The position numbers and the translations under genes are program-made. Source: Nocardiopsis sp. FIRDI 009 (GTDB lineage Bacteria; Actinomycetota; Actinomycetes; Streptosporangiales; Streptosporangiaceae). Taken from it: a stretch of DNA of 56,134 nucleotides. The stretch is taken from contig NZ_QPNC01000053.1 in the NCBI RefSeq assembly GCF_003386285.1, positions 1-56,134 on the forward strand, given 5' to 3'. The notes below the pieces were generated by a model, which saw nothing but the letters and a program-made list of their open reading frames with translations, did no database searches and had not been told where the DNA came from. Shown here in pieces: positions 8,127 to 17,505 of the stretch (its first letter is position 1; every line of letters starts with the position of its first letter).

Positions 8127-9854
8127 TCACCCTCCGTTCCGGGCGCGTCGGCCCGCGATCACGGCCGCGGCCACCGTGCCCAGCCCCAGGACGCTCAGCG
8201 CCGTCTCGGGGACCGCGCCGAGCCTGGTGGCGACGGTGGTGCCCTCGGCTGCGGTCAGTTCGGCGACGTGGATGTCCGGCTCGGCCTCGGGGGAGGTGTA
8301 GGAGGTGGTGCCGTCGGGGTTGACCACGGCGCTGATGCCGCTGGTGGAGACCACCACGGCGGACCGCCCGTGCTCGACCGCGCGCAGCTGGGTGATGGCC
8401 AGCTGCTGGTTGGACTGCCCGGTGAAGTTGTAGTTGGCGTTGTTGGTGGGGATCACGATGATCTGCCCGCCCTCGGCGACGGCCTCGCGCACCGGCCGGT
8501 CGAAGGCCACGTCGAAGCAGATCCCCACGGCCAGGATGGTGCCCGCCACGTCGAGCGCTCCGGGATCGGTTCCGGGGACGGCGTCGGAGGAGACCTGTTC
8601 GAGCCGGGCGACGAAGCGCGTGAAGAAGTCGCGGTAGGGGATGTACTCGCCGAACGGCACGAGGTAGCGCTTGACGTAGCGCTCCCCCGGTCCGGTCTCG
8701 GGGTCCCACACCACGCTCTGGACGTAGCGGGTGCCGTCGTCGTTGAACCGGCTCATCCCCCACAGCATCGGGACGCCGATGGCGTCGCCCGCCTCGGTGA
8801 TGAGCCGTTCGGCCTCCGGGTCGCGGTAGGGGTCGATGTCGGTGGCGTTCTCCGGCAGCAGCACCATGTCGGGCTGGGGGTACTCCCCGGCCTCGACCGC
8901 GTCGGCCAGGTCGCGGACGCCCTCGGCGTGGTTGCGCAGCACCTGCATGCGCTCGCCGGTGATCGACATCTCACCGACGCCCGGCACGTTGCCCTGGACC
9001 ATGCCCACGGTGACGGTTCCGGCCTCGGCGGGCCGCCCGACCGCCGGGGCCAGGGTCCCTCCCGCGACGATCGCCGCGCTCACGGCCAGGCCCGCGGCGG
9101 CCGCCGCGAACGCACGGGCCCGGCCCGCGCCCGGGCCGCGCACGGCCCCGGCGACGCGCAGCGCGCTCCACAGCAGCAGTCCGCCGGTGAGGGCGACCGC
9201 GAAGGTCACCAGAGGGGAGGAGCCCAGGGCCGCGTAGCCGACGAAGGGGGTGTCGGGCTGGGCGAAGGCGAGCTTGCCCCAGGGGAAGCCGCCCAGCGGC
9301 CAGCGGGCGCGCACCGCCTCCTGCGCCACCCACAGGGCGGAGGTCCACACCGGCCACAGGGGCAGCCTGGCCACCAGGGTGAGGCCCATCGCCAGCGGCA
9401 GGAAGTACACGGACTCGGCGGCGGCGATGACCAACCACACGTCGACGCCGAAGATGTCCTGCCAGCTCACCAGCGGCACCATGAGCGTCGCGGCGGCGAG
9501 CAGGCCCAGCCAGGCGGCACGGCGCGGGCGGGTCCCGGCGACGGCGAGGAGGAACAGCGCGGCGCTGACCGGCCCCAGCCACCACCAGCCGTAGGGGGGC
9601 AGGGCGAGGAGTTGGGCCAGACCGGAACCCACGGCGGCGCACAGGCGCCAGAACAGGTCGCGGCGTCCCCAGCGGTGGCCCGCGGGGATCGTCGTGGCCC
9701 GTCTCCACCGGCCCGACGGCGGGCGGGCCGCCCAGGGGGCCTCCGCCAGCGACGCGGGTCCGCCGGACGCCGGGGCTGTGTCCTGCTCGGTGTTCTCGGC
9801 GACCACGTCGGCTGCTCGCTTTCCGCTGGGGACGGGAGTGCTCGTGGTCAGCAT
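8127..9854 (-). CDS. lnt: apolipoprotein N-acyltransferase
   Basis: The 575-residue membrane enzyme would transfer the third acyl chain to the N-terminal Cys of lipoproteins at the outer face of the membrane. An N-terminal group of hydrophobic helices (about 66-265) is followed by a nitrilase-like (CN hydrolase) domain. The catalytic triad is readable: Glu335 in LLPENAT, Lys395 in VKRYLVPFGEY and Cys446 in VGICFDVAFD. A final helix lies near 550-568. No dolichol-phosphate-mannose synthase (Ppm) domain is fused, unlike in M. tuberculosis. The start at 9854 is the best ATG but has no clear ribosome site, and the first ~60 residues are variable. At least two lipoproteins in this window (at 23.8-24.9 and 40.2-41.3 kb) are possible clients. 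Confidence 0.9.
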   Translation of the reverse strand: MLTTSTPVPSGKRAADVVAENTEQDTAPASGGPASLAEAPWAARPPSGRWRRATTIPAGHRWGRRDLFWRLCAAVGSGLAQLLALPPYGWWWLGPVSAALFLLAVAGTRPRRAAWLGLLAAATLMVPLVSWQDIFGVDVWLVIAAAESVYFLPLAMGLTLVARLPLWPVWTSALWVAQEAVRARWPLGGFPWGKLAFAQPDTPFVGYAALGSSPLVTFAVALTGGLLLWSALRVAGAVRGPGAGRARAFAAAAAGLAVSAAIVAGGTLAPAVGRPAEAGTVTVGMVQGNVPGVGEMSITGERMQVLRNHAEGVRDLADAVEAGEYPQPDMVLLPENATDIDPYRDPEAERLITEAGDAIGVPMLWGMSRFNDDGTRYVQSVVWDPETGPGERYVKRYLVPFGEYIPYRDFFTRFVARLEQVSSDAVPGTDPGALDVAGTILAVGICFDVAFDRPVREAVAEGGQIIVIPTNNANYNFTGQSNQQLAITQLRAVEHGRSAVVVSTSGISAVVNPDGTTSYTSPEAEPDIHVAELTAAEGTTVATRLGAVPETALSVLGLGTVAAAVIAGRRARNGG

Positions 9855-10403
9855 ATGGGGGGACGCGGAAAAGGCCCGAGCCACCCTTCGGACCGGCTCC
9901 GTCCCGTCGGCGGCGAGCTCGGAAGACCGTTGTCTACTGGATGTTCGGGCCTTTTCCGGGTCCAACCCCCCGCCCGGCTGTGGCGATCCGCCCCTCACCC
10001 GACCCCGGCTGCACCTGGCGCGTGATGCAGCGTCCGATCGGACGAGTGGGGGACACACAACCGGTCCGTCCAGTGCTGGACTGGTCGTTAGGTTACCCAG
10101 ACTCCCCAACCCGATGCCTCAACCCGGCTGCCGTGTCGTGGGGACCGCGCCGAGACCGCGTGGGGAGAACGTGATGAACCGTCGGACAGGCTAACGCACC
10201 TGAGGCTGCCACGCCAGCCGGACCGGACGGGTTTGTGACTGACCGCAATCTGATCGTTTGACAACCAGCTCTGGACATTTCGATCAGAATCGTGTCTCAT
10301 GTGATCAGTAAATCTTCCTGCTTCGATCAACTTCGAAAGAACACAGGGTGTCGGGGTCTCCCGCGAGATCCCCCACCACACGACCCAGCGCGGGAGCTGA
10401 ATC
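9855..10403. other. 549-bp intergenic region between lnt and msiK, no gene seen
   Basis: No convincing coding region is seen on either strand. The left half is upstream of leftward lnt. The right part (about 10230-10340) is clearly AT-richer and is likely the msiK control region. A TTGACA sits at 10258-10263, but no well-spaced -10 element is obvious. The msiK ATG is preceded by CGCGGGAGCTGAATC, where GGGAGC is the likely ribosome site. Confidence 0.5.
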
Positions 10404-11621
<1,218 letters not shown>

Positions 11622-11642
11622 GCCACGTGCGTAGGTGCCCCG

Positions 11643-11670
11643 GCGGCCCCCGACCGCGGTCGGGGGCCGC
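11643..11670. terminator. 28-bp perfect palindromic terminator after msiK
   Basis: A perfect 28-bp palindrome starts GCGGCCCCCGACC and has almost no loop. It lies 21 bases after the msiK stop. It lacks a T tract, as is common in high-GC Gram-positives. Confidence 0.75.
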
Positions 11671-11874
11671 TCCCGTCCGGCGGCTGTGGCGCGGTCCTCC
11701 GCCCGCCCGTCACCGCCCGAGGGGCCGCTCCGCGGCCCGGGCGGTGCACCCTCGACCGACGCCTCCGGCGCGGCCCTCACCGTCGCGCCAAACCTGACCG
11801 TTGGGCCACACTCGCGTGCCCACCGGTCAGACAGGTCTTCCTTGACCGGCCTGTGGGGGCGAACCAACGATGTG

Positions 11875-13986
11875 ATGGTGCGTAACCGAGCCCCCGGAGT
11901 CGCCCCCGCACACGACCCCCCGCCGGTCGTGGACACCCTCCACGGCCGCCCCGTACCCGACCCCTACCGCTGGCTGGAAGACCCCGACTCGCCCGCGACC
12001 GAGCGCTGGCTGGCGGAGCGGTCCCGGGAGTACGAACGCGAGGCCGCGACGTGGCCGCTGCGCGCCCCCCTGGCCGACCGCATCCGCGCCCTGGTGCGCA
12101 CCGAGCTGTGGACGCCGCCCCGGCACCGGCCCGGTGTGCTCTTCACCACCGTGCGCGACCCGGACGCCGAACACCCCCGCCTGGTCGCCCTGCCCGAGCA
12201 CGGCGACGGCCCCGCGCGCACGGTCCTGGACCCCGCCGCCGAGGACCCCACCGGGCGCACCACCCTCGACGCCTGGGAACCCAGCCCCGACGGGCGCCTG
12301 GTCGCCGTCCAGACCTCCACCGGCGGCGTGGAACGCGGCGGACTGCGCGTCGTGGACGCCCGCACCGGCGCCGCGGTCGGCCCTCCCGTTTCCGGGGTGC
12401 GCTACTCCCACGTGGCGTGGATCCCCGGGGACGGGCCCGCCTCCTTCCTCTACGTCCGCCGCGACGGCGCCCGGGGCGTGCGCGGCGTGTGGCTGCGCCG
12501 CGTCGCCGACGGAGCGGAGGCACTGGTGCACGCATGCACCGCGCCCGCGACCGTCCCGGGCGTGCGCGTGCTGGGCGAACGGTGGCTGCTGGTCACCGAG
12601 AGCCACGGCACCGGCCACCGCACCGACCTGTGGCTCGCCGACCTGACCGCGCACCCCGCCCACCGGGACCCCGACCGGCACGGCATCGCCCCGCGCCCGG
12701 TCCAGGTCGGCCCCGAGGCCGAGACCGAGGCACGCCTGGGGCCGGACGGTCTGCTCTACCTGCGCACCACGCTCGCCGCGCCGCGCCGCCGCCTGTGCGC
12801 GGTCGCCCCGGAGGAACCCGGCGTGGGGCACTGGCGCGAGGTCGTTCCGGAGGACGCCGACGCGACCCTGGACGCCTTCACCCCCTACGCGGGCCCGGAC
12901 GGACCGGCGCTGCTGGTGGTGCGCACCCGGCTGGGGATCAGCGAGGTGACCCTGCACGACGCCCGCTCCGGCAGGTGCACGGGCACCGTCGACCTGCCCG
13001 GCCAGGGCATGGTCTCGAACCCCGAGCCCGCACCGGACGGCTCCGTCCACCTGGGCTACGCCGACGTCGCCACCCAGCACAGGGTGCTGCGACTCGCCCC
13101 CGGCCAGCGGCGGCCCCGCCCCTGGCCGGACCGGGCCGCCGCCGTCCCGCCGCCACCGGCGATCACCCGCACCGTGCTGTGGTGCCACTCACCGGACGGC
13201 ACCCGGGTCCCGGTCACCGTCTTCACCGGCCCGGGCGGAGCGCGCGAGCCCGGCCCCGGCCCGACCATCCTGCACGCCTACGGCGGGTTCGGCCGCCCCC
13301 GGCAGTTCGGGTTCAGCGCGACCGTCCTGGCCTGGCTGCTGTCGGGCGGGCGCTACGCCGTGGCGCACGTGCGCGGGGGCGGCGACGCCGGACGCGACTG
13401 GCACCTGCGCGGTTCGGGCCGCGACAAGCCGCGCGCGGTCGCCGACCTGGTCGCGGCGGCCGACACCCTCGTGGCACGGGGTCTGTGCACCCGCGACCAG
13501 CTCTGCCTGTCGGGGGGTTCCGCGGGCGGCCTGCTCGTCCTGGCCGCCGCCGTGTCCCGCCCGGACCTGTGTTCGGCGGTCATCGCCTCCGCGCCGCTGG
13601 CGGACATGGCGCGGTTCGAGCGCCTGGGGCTCGGTCGGATGTGGACACGCGAGTTCGGCAGCGTCGCCGACCCCGACGACTTCGCCGCCCTGATGTCCTA
13701 CTCCCCCTACCACCGGGCCCTGGACAGCGCGGCCCGCACGCCCGACCGACCCTTCCCCCGCGTCCTGCTCACCGGCTTCCACGGTGACACCCGCACCGAC
13801 GCCGCCCACCCGCGCAAGATGTGCGCGGCGCTGCGCGCGGCGGCGCCGGACGGGGGGCGACCCGCGGTCCTGCTCCGGTACGAGCGCGGCGTGGGGCACG
13901 GCCCGCGCGCGGTCAGCCGGGCGGTGGGGCTGGCCGCCGACGCGCACGCGTTCGCGGCCCACGAGACGGGGCTGGCCGCGCCCTGA
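11875..13986 (+). CDS. prolyl oligopeptidase family serine peptidase (S9)
   Basis: The 703-residue protein has the S9A layout. An N-terminal segment holds DPYRWLEDPDSP, a beta-propeller region runs from about 70 to 420, and an alpha/beta-hydrolase domain follows from about 430. The nucleophile is Ser549 in LSGGSAGG, and His675 in GVGHGPRA is the likely general base. The acid is probably Asp638 in HGDTRTDAAHPRKM. Such enzymes cut short peptides after Pro, and some RiPP pathways use them to remove leader peptides. The start ATG 11875 is chosen because conserved sequence begins soon after; it has only a weak ribosome site. The acidic peptide gene begins 62 bases after its stop, so an operon is plausible. 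There is no signal peptide, so it is presumably cytosolic. Confidence 0.85.
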   Translation: MVRNRAPGVAPAHDPPPVVDTLHGRPVPDPYRWLEDPDSPATERWLAERSREYEREAATWPLRAPLADRIRALVRTELWTPPRHRPGVLFTTVRDPDAEHPRLVALPEHGDGPARTVLDPAAEDPTGRTTLDAWEPSPDGRLVAVQTSTGGVERGGLRVVDARTGAAVGPPVSGVRYSHVAWIPGDGPASFLYVRRDGARGVRGVWLRRVADGAEALVHACTAPATVPGVRVLGERWLLVTESHGTGHRTDLWLADLTAHPAHRDPDRHGIAPRPVQVGPEAETEARLGPDGLLYLRTTLAAPRRRLCAVAPEEPGVGHWREVVPEDADATLDAFTPYAGPDGPALLVVRTRLGISEVTLHDARSGRCTGTVDLPGQGMVSNPEPAPDGSVHLGYADVATQHRVLRLAPGQRRPRPWPDRAAAVPPPPAITRTVLWCHSPDGTRVPVTVFTGPGGAREPGPGPTILHAYGGFGRPRQFGFSATVLAWLLSGGRYAVAHVRGGGDAGRDWHLRGSGRDKPRAVADLVAAADTLVARGLCTRDQLCLSGGSAGGLLVLAAAVSRPDLCSAVIASAPLADMARFERLGLGRMWTREFGSVADPDDFAALMSYSPYHRALDSAARTPDRPFPRVLLTGFHGDTRTDAAHPRKMCAALRAAAPDGGRPAVLLRYERGVGHGPRAVSRAVGLAADAHAFAAHETGLAAP

Positions 13987-14048
13987 GGCCCGGCACGGCC
14001 CCCGCACGGAAGAAAGTGGACAACGGCACACGGAAAGCGAGGTGCGAG

Positions 14049-14156
14049 ATGGATCCGATCGAGGTTGAGGTCGAGGACCTGGCGGAGGTGACCTCCCGCG
14101 ACATCACCGCGGGTGGCGACAGCGACGGTACCGACTCCAGCTCCGACTTCATCTGA
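14049..14156 (+). CDS. 35-residue acidic peptide, candidate RiPP-like precursor
   Basis: This short ORF (MDPIEVEVEDLAEV at the N-terminus) has a good ribosome site (GAGGTG, five bases before ATG). Its C-terminal part, ITAGGDSDGTDSSSDFI, is rich in Asp, Ser and Gly and has no Cys. The protein is strongly acidic and has one Pro (position 3). It sits between a prolyl oligopeptidase gene and a JmjC/cupin oxygenase gene on the same strand, and a hairpin follows its stop. That layout is typical of precursor-peptide genes, where the short gene is transcribed in excess over the enzymes. I do not recognise a known precursor family. Function is inferred only from context; it could also be a small regulatory protein. 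Confidence 0.55.
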   Translation: MDPIEVEVEDLAEVTSRDITAGGDSDGTDSSSDFI

Positions 14157-14164
14157 CCCCGTCC

Positions 14165-14199
14165 CGCCCGGTCCCGCGCCTGTCCGGCGGGGCCGGGCG
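14165..14199 (+). terminator. hairpin between peptide gene and oxygenase gene, possible attenuator
   Basis: Arms of 13 bases (CGCCCGGTCCCGC at 14165-14177 and GCGGGGCCGGGCG at 14187-14199) pair with one G-T mismatch position and a 9-base loop. The hairpin begins 8 bases after the peptide stop and ends 28 bases before the oxygenase start. It could partly terminate transcription or protect the upstream mRNA. Confidence 0.5.
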
Positions 14200-14227
14200 G
14201 GCCCTCACGAAAGAAGGTAGGACCCCG

Positions 14228-15430
14228 GTGACCGACCCCGGACGCCTGTTCACGCGTGCCCTGTCAGAGAACGTGGGTCCGGCGGGCCTCACGTCCCACC
14301 TGTCGGAGGAGTTCGTCCACGCCGACCTGGGCGCGGACGCCGTGCGCCGCCTGCTGACCTTCGACGACCTCAACCACCTGCTGGCCACGTGCGCGCCCGA
14401 ACCACCGCGCCTGCGCCTGCACCGGGACGGCTCCCCGGTTCCGGTCGACCGTTACACCGACCGGGCGAGCGCCTCCCGCTCAGCGCGCCGGGTGGTGCGC
14501 CCCGAGTCGCTCTACACCGAACTGCGCGCTGGGGCGAGCCTGGTGTTGGACGGCGTCGACCGGATGCACCCGCCCGTCGCCGCCGCCGCGGACGACCTCA
14601 TGCGCCTGGTGCGGGAGAAGGTGCAGGCCAACCTGTACCTGATCTGGGGTGGGTCGCGCGGCTTCGACACCCACTGGGACGACCACGACACGGTGATCGT
14701 CCAGGTGGAGGGCGTCAAGCACTGGGTGGTGCACGGCCCCGGGTCGCGCCCCCATCCCATGAAGAACGACACCGACCATTCCCACACGCCGCCGCGTGAC
14801 GCCGACGGCGGACTCCGCGTGGTGTGGGAGGGTGTGCTCTCCCCCGGCGAGGTGATCCACGTGCCCCGCGGTTGGTGGCACACGGTCACCGGCACCGGCG
14901 GGGTGAGTATGCACCTGACCTTCGGCTTCACCCGTGCCACGGGGGTGGACTGGGCCGAGGCGCTGGTGCGGCGGCTGGTCGACGAGGAGCTGTTCCGGCG
15001 GGACCTGCCCCGGTTCGCCGACCCCGACGCCCGGCGCAAGCACCAGCACGAGCTGGTCGCCCGGTTGGTGGAGCTGGCCGAGGCGGACGACCTGGACGCC
15101 TTCCTGGCCGGGCGGGACGCCCGTTTTCCCCGGCGCACGTCGTTCTCGCTGCCCTGGCCGGTCGGGGACGAGGTCCCCGGGCCCGAGGCGCGCGTGGAGT
15201 TCGTGCCGATCCTGCCGCCGCCGCTGACCCGTGAGGGGGACCGGGTGGCGATCACGGTGTCCGGCCGCCGCTACCGCCTCCCGGGCTCCGTCGAACCGGT
15301 GCTGGCGGCGTTGGCCGAGCACCGGGAGCTGACGGTGTCCGCCCTGGCCGGGCGGGCGGGCGTGGACACCGCCGAGGCCGCCCGGGTCGTCTCCGCGCTG
15401 ACCCGGCACCACCTGGTGGTCGTGCGTTAG
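14228..15430 (+). CDS. JmjC/cupin_4 Fe(II)/2-oxoglutarate oxygenase (ribosomal-oxygenase-like)
   Basis: The 400-residue protein resembles the JmjC cupin_4 family that includes the RoxA/YcfD ribosomal oxygenases. The iron site is readable: His149 and Asp151 in DTHWDDHD, and His218 in VIHVPRGWWHTV. A helical middle region (about 240-315) is followed by a C-terminal winged-helix-like domain (about 325-400, VTVSGRRYRLPG then LTVSALAGRAG), as in ribosomal oxygenases. Members hydroxylate protein side chains using 2-oxoglutarate and O2. The position right after a 35-residue acidic peptide gene suggests that this peptide is the substrate, which is inference. The GTG start at 14228 has AAGAAGGTAGGA upstream. 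The stop overlaps the stop of the decayed tetR gene on the other strand. Confidence 0.82.
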   Translation: MTDPGRLFTRALSENVGPAGLTSHLSEEFVHADLGADAVRRLLTFDDLNHLLATCAPEPPRLRLHRDGSPVPVDRYTDRASASRSARRVVRPESLYTELRAGASLVLDGVDRMHPPVAAAADDLMRLVREKVQANLYLIWGGSRGFDTHWDDHDTVIVQVEGVKHWVVHGPGSRPHPMKNDTDHSHTPPRDADGGLRVVWEGVLSPGEVIHVPRGWWHTVTGTGGVSMHLTFGFTRATGVDWAEALVRRLVDEELFRRDLPRFADPDARRKHQHELVARLVELAEADDLDAFLAGRDARFPRRTSFSLPWPVGDEVPGPEARVEFVPILPPPLTREGDRVAITVSGRRYRLPGSVEPVLAALAEHRELTVSALAGRAGVDTAEAARVVSALTRHHLVVVR

Positions 15431-16099
15431 CGGGTGCTCGCCTCGGGCCGCCGCTGGCTCTGGACGTAGGTCTCGACGCCGTCCAGGATGCGCTCCGGGG
15501 AGAAGGACATGTCGTCGGCGGGCGCGGCCTCCTCCCCCCTGCCGGAGGACGCCATGGCCCCGTCGTCCAGCATCGCCGCGATGGTGGGGAAGCGCTCCGG
15601 TGTGACCACCCGGCGCAGGCTGAGCGCGTGGGCGCGTTCGCGCTCGGCGAGGGTGCTGCCCGCCTCCTCGGCCGCCCGCCGCATGTCGAGTTCGACGCGG
15701 CAGGTGTCGCGGACCGCCCCCGAGACCGTCATGAGCATCTGGGTGTCGGAGGTACATCTCCCGGCACCCGGACGCCCACGCCCTGATCCCGGCCCGCCAG
15801 TCCCCGTCCGCACGGGGCACGGGCGGGGACTGGGCCATGACCGCGTCGGTCATGAGGACGAGCAGGTCCTCCCTGCTGTCCACGTGGCGGTACAGGGACA
15901 TGGTGGTGTAGCCGAGTTCCCGGGCCACCCGCTGCATGGAGACGCCCTCCAGCCCCTCGGCGCCGGCGACGGCCACGGCCGCCCGGACGACCGCCTCCCG
16001 GTTGAGCTTGGGTCTGGGGCCGCGCCTGCCGGGTTCGCGCAACCCCCACAGGAGCTCGATCTCCCGTGCCATACCGGATTCCGGCCGTCGCTCGCTCAT
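15427..16099 (-). pseudogene. TetR-family regulator, internally deleted and frameshifted
   Basis: The N-terminal DNA-binding domain is intact in one frame (LNREAVVRAAVAVAGAEGLE through TTMSLYRHVDSREDLLVLM, to about YLRHPDAH). The TetR_C_1-type C-terminus is intact in another frame (QMLMTVSGAVRDTC... to FSPERILDGVETYVQSQR). The usual 35-45 residues between HPW and the LLVSG-type helix are missing, and the join near 15740-15750 also changes frame. Relatives with this domain pair are about 200-240 residues long and uninterrupted. An in-frame ATG at 16156 could extend the N-terminus. The product would lose most of its ligand pocket, although the truncated DNA-binding domain might still be made. 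Confidence 0.8.
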
Positions 16100-16158
16100 G
16101 CCCCGCCAGTCGTCGTCCGTGTGCTCGACACCATCCTCAATATGTGTATGCCCCACAC

Positions 16159-16176
16159 TATTAAATGTATTTAATA
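16159..16176. promoter_or_regulatory. 18-bp perfect AT-rich palindrome, likely TetR operator
   Basis: TATTAAATGTATTTAATA is an exact inverted repeat of 8 bp with a GT centre, in a patch that is otherwise the most AT-rich for kilobases. It lies between the decayed tetR gene and the divergent DUF2306-like remnant, where an autoregulating TetR would bind. Confidence 0.6.
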
Positions 16177-16185
16177 CACAGTTTT

Positions 16186-16521
16186 ATGGCGCACGATCCC
16201 GCGGAGTTCCCCACGCGCCCCCGGGAGGACCCCGCCTGGCCCTCCCCGCCGCTGGTCACGCCCATCCTCGCCGGGGCCGTGCTCATGCTCCCGGTGATCG
16301 TCCAGGTGCGGTCGTGGGCGCGCCGCCGCCACCCGGCGGCCCACCGGTGGAGCGGCTGAGTCTGCGTCGCGATCGGCCTCCCGCTCGTCGGCGTGCTCGC
16401 CCCGCACCGCCGCGCGCTGACCCCCGACAGAACCGGACACACCCGCTCGGACCTGCGCGTTCACCACTCCGTGGTGCGCGACGACACCCGCACCGACCGT
16501 TGCCCGCGCGCCGCGCATTAG
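16186..16521 (+). pseudogene. remnant of a DUF2306-like membrane protein gene
   Basis: The frame from ATG 16186 reads PPLVTPILAGAVLMLPVIVQ, then RRHPAAHRWSG, stop, VCVAIGLPLVGVLA. That order matches the DUF2306 pattern of a membrane helix, an R-HxxxHRWxGR turn, then a second helix beginning VYV. The TGA at 16357-16359 stands where relatives have an Arg codon (CGA would need one change). The remainder after the second helix does not look like the family and ends at 16521. Divergent tetR-DUF2306 pairs are common in actinobacteria, so the context supports the reading, but only about 50 residues are recognisable. It could instead be an unrelated 57-residue membrane protein. Confidence 0.45.
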
Positions 16522-16536
16522 GGTAGCCTCACTTAA
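16518..16536 (+). promoter_or_regulatory. iron box (IdeR/DmdR1-type operator)
   Basis: TTAGGGTAGCCTCACTTAA matches the actinobacterial iron-box consensus TTAGGTTAGGCTAACCTAA at 15 of 19 positions. It lies upstream of the FhuF-like gene, so iron-replete repression by a DtxR-family regulator is expected. Confidence 0.75.
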
Positions 16537-16616
16537 GAGGCGCATCCCGTCCCCGGAGGGAACTGCGACCACCCCCGGACGTGACGGCTCCATGCGACGA
16601 AGGGCAGGTTCCAGCG

Positions 16617-17477
16617 GTGACTCCAGATCCGCTCGAGGCGCTGCGTGAGGCGTGTGCACCACTGAGGTTCGCGCCACTGCCCGACCTCGCCACCACCAGC
16701 CTCCCGGCGCCGGGCCTCCCCGGCACCACGCACTGGCACCGGTCCGACCGCCTGGTCGACGAGGGCTGGCTCCCCGTCCTGCACGACAAGCTGCGCACCG
16801 AGCACGGCCCCGGCCACCGCCTGCCGGCCGCCACCAACTTCCTCCGCGTGACCCTGCGCGAACCGATCTTCCTCGTCGCGGCCTCCCTGTACCTGACCGG
16901 GCGGATACCACTGCTGACCCCTCAGACCCTGTACCTGCCCTGGGACACGGCCGGGTCGCGCTTCGCCACCCCGGCCGTGGTGGGCGCCCGGTGGATCGTC
17001 CTGCCCGACGACCCCGCCGCCGCGCGCGCGGACACGGTCGTGGCCCGGGACCGGGACGAACAGCTGCGACTGGCCGCCGAGGGGGTCGTGGCCACCTTCG
17101 GCCCGCCGCTGAGCGCCCTGCACGCCCACTCGCGCGCGGGTCTGCGCACCCTGTGGGGGTGGGTGGTCGACACCCTGCACTTCTACATGCTCAACCCGGC
17201 CCGCTACCTCGGGCGCGACGCCCGCCAGGCATGGGAGCTGGCCACCCGGCTCGGCGACGCCGTGATCGCCGCGGGCGCGGTCACCCGCCGACGCCCGCGC
17301 CTGTTCCCCTTCGCCCCCCAGGACCCGCGCGGCACATGGGCGGTCCGGGGGACGTGCTGCTTCGACTACAAGGGCGACCCCGAACACGGGTTCTGCACCA
17401 CGTGCCCGCTCAAGTGCGACGCCGAACGCCGCGAGGACCTGTCCGAGTGGCTGCGCGACCCCGCACTGGCGCCCTGA
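16617..17477 (+). CDS. FhuF-like (2Fe-2S) ferric-siderophore reductase
   Basis: This is a 286-residue cytosolic protein. Its C-terminus carries the cluster-binding Cys set of the FhuF family, in RGTCCFDYKGDPEHGFC then TTCPLKC. The spacing CC-x11-C-x2-C is one residue longer than in E. coli FhuF as I recall it. The body (SYL-type helical region with HFYMLNPARYLG) fits the actinobacterial FhuF-like/IucA-C group. It would reduce Fe(III) in imported siderophores to release iron. An iron box about 80 bases upstream of the start supports iron regulation. GTG 16617 fits family N-termini (VTPDPLEALREAC); an in-frame GTG at 16581 is possible. No siderophore transporter or synthesis gene is adjacent. 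Confidence 0.8.
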   Translation: MTPDPLEALREACAPLRFAPLPDLATTSLPAPGLPGTTHWHRSDRLVDEGWLPVLHDKLRTEHGPGHRLPAATNFLRVTLREPIFLVAASLYLTGRIPLLTPQTLYLPWDTAGSRFATPAVVGARWIVLPDDPAAARADTVVARDRDEQLRLAAEGVVATFGPPLSALHAHSRAGLRTLWGWVVDTLHFYMLNPARYLGRDARQAWELATRLGDAVIAAGAVTRRRPRLFPFAPQDPRGTWAVRGTCCFDYKGDPEHGFCTTCPLKCDAERREDLSEWLRDPALAP

Positions 17478-17505
17478 CCGGCCCTTTCGCCCCAACTCGC
17501 CCGCC

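Noticed and set aside
9855..10403. Riboswitch in the msiK upstream region
   Set aside because: No recognisable conserved aptamer element; only an AT-richer stretch and one TTGACA.
14049..14156. Lanthipeptide or FxLD precursor
   Set aside because: No Cys is present and no lanthionine synthetase or FxLD methyltransferase is nearby.
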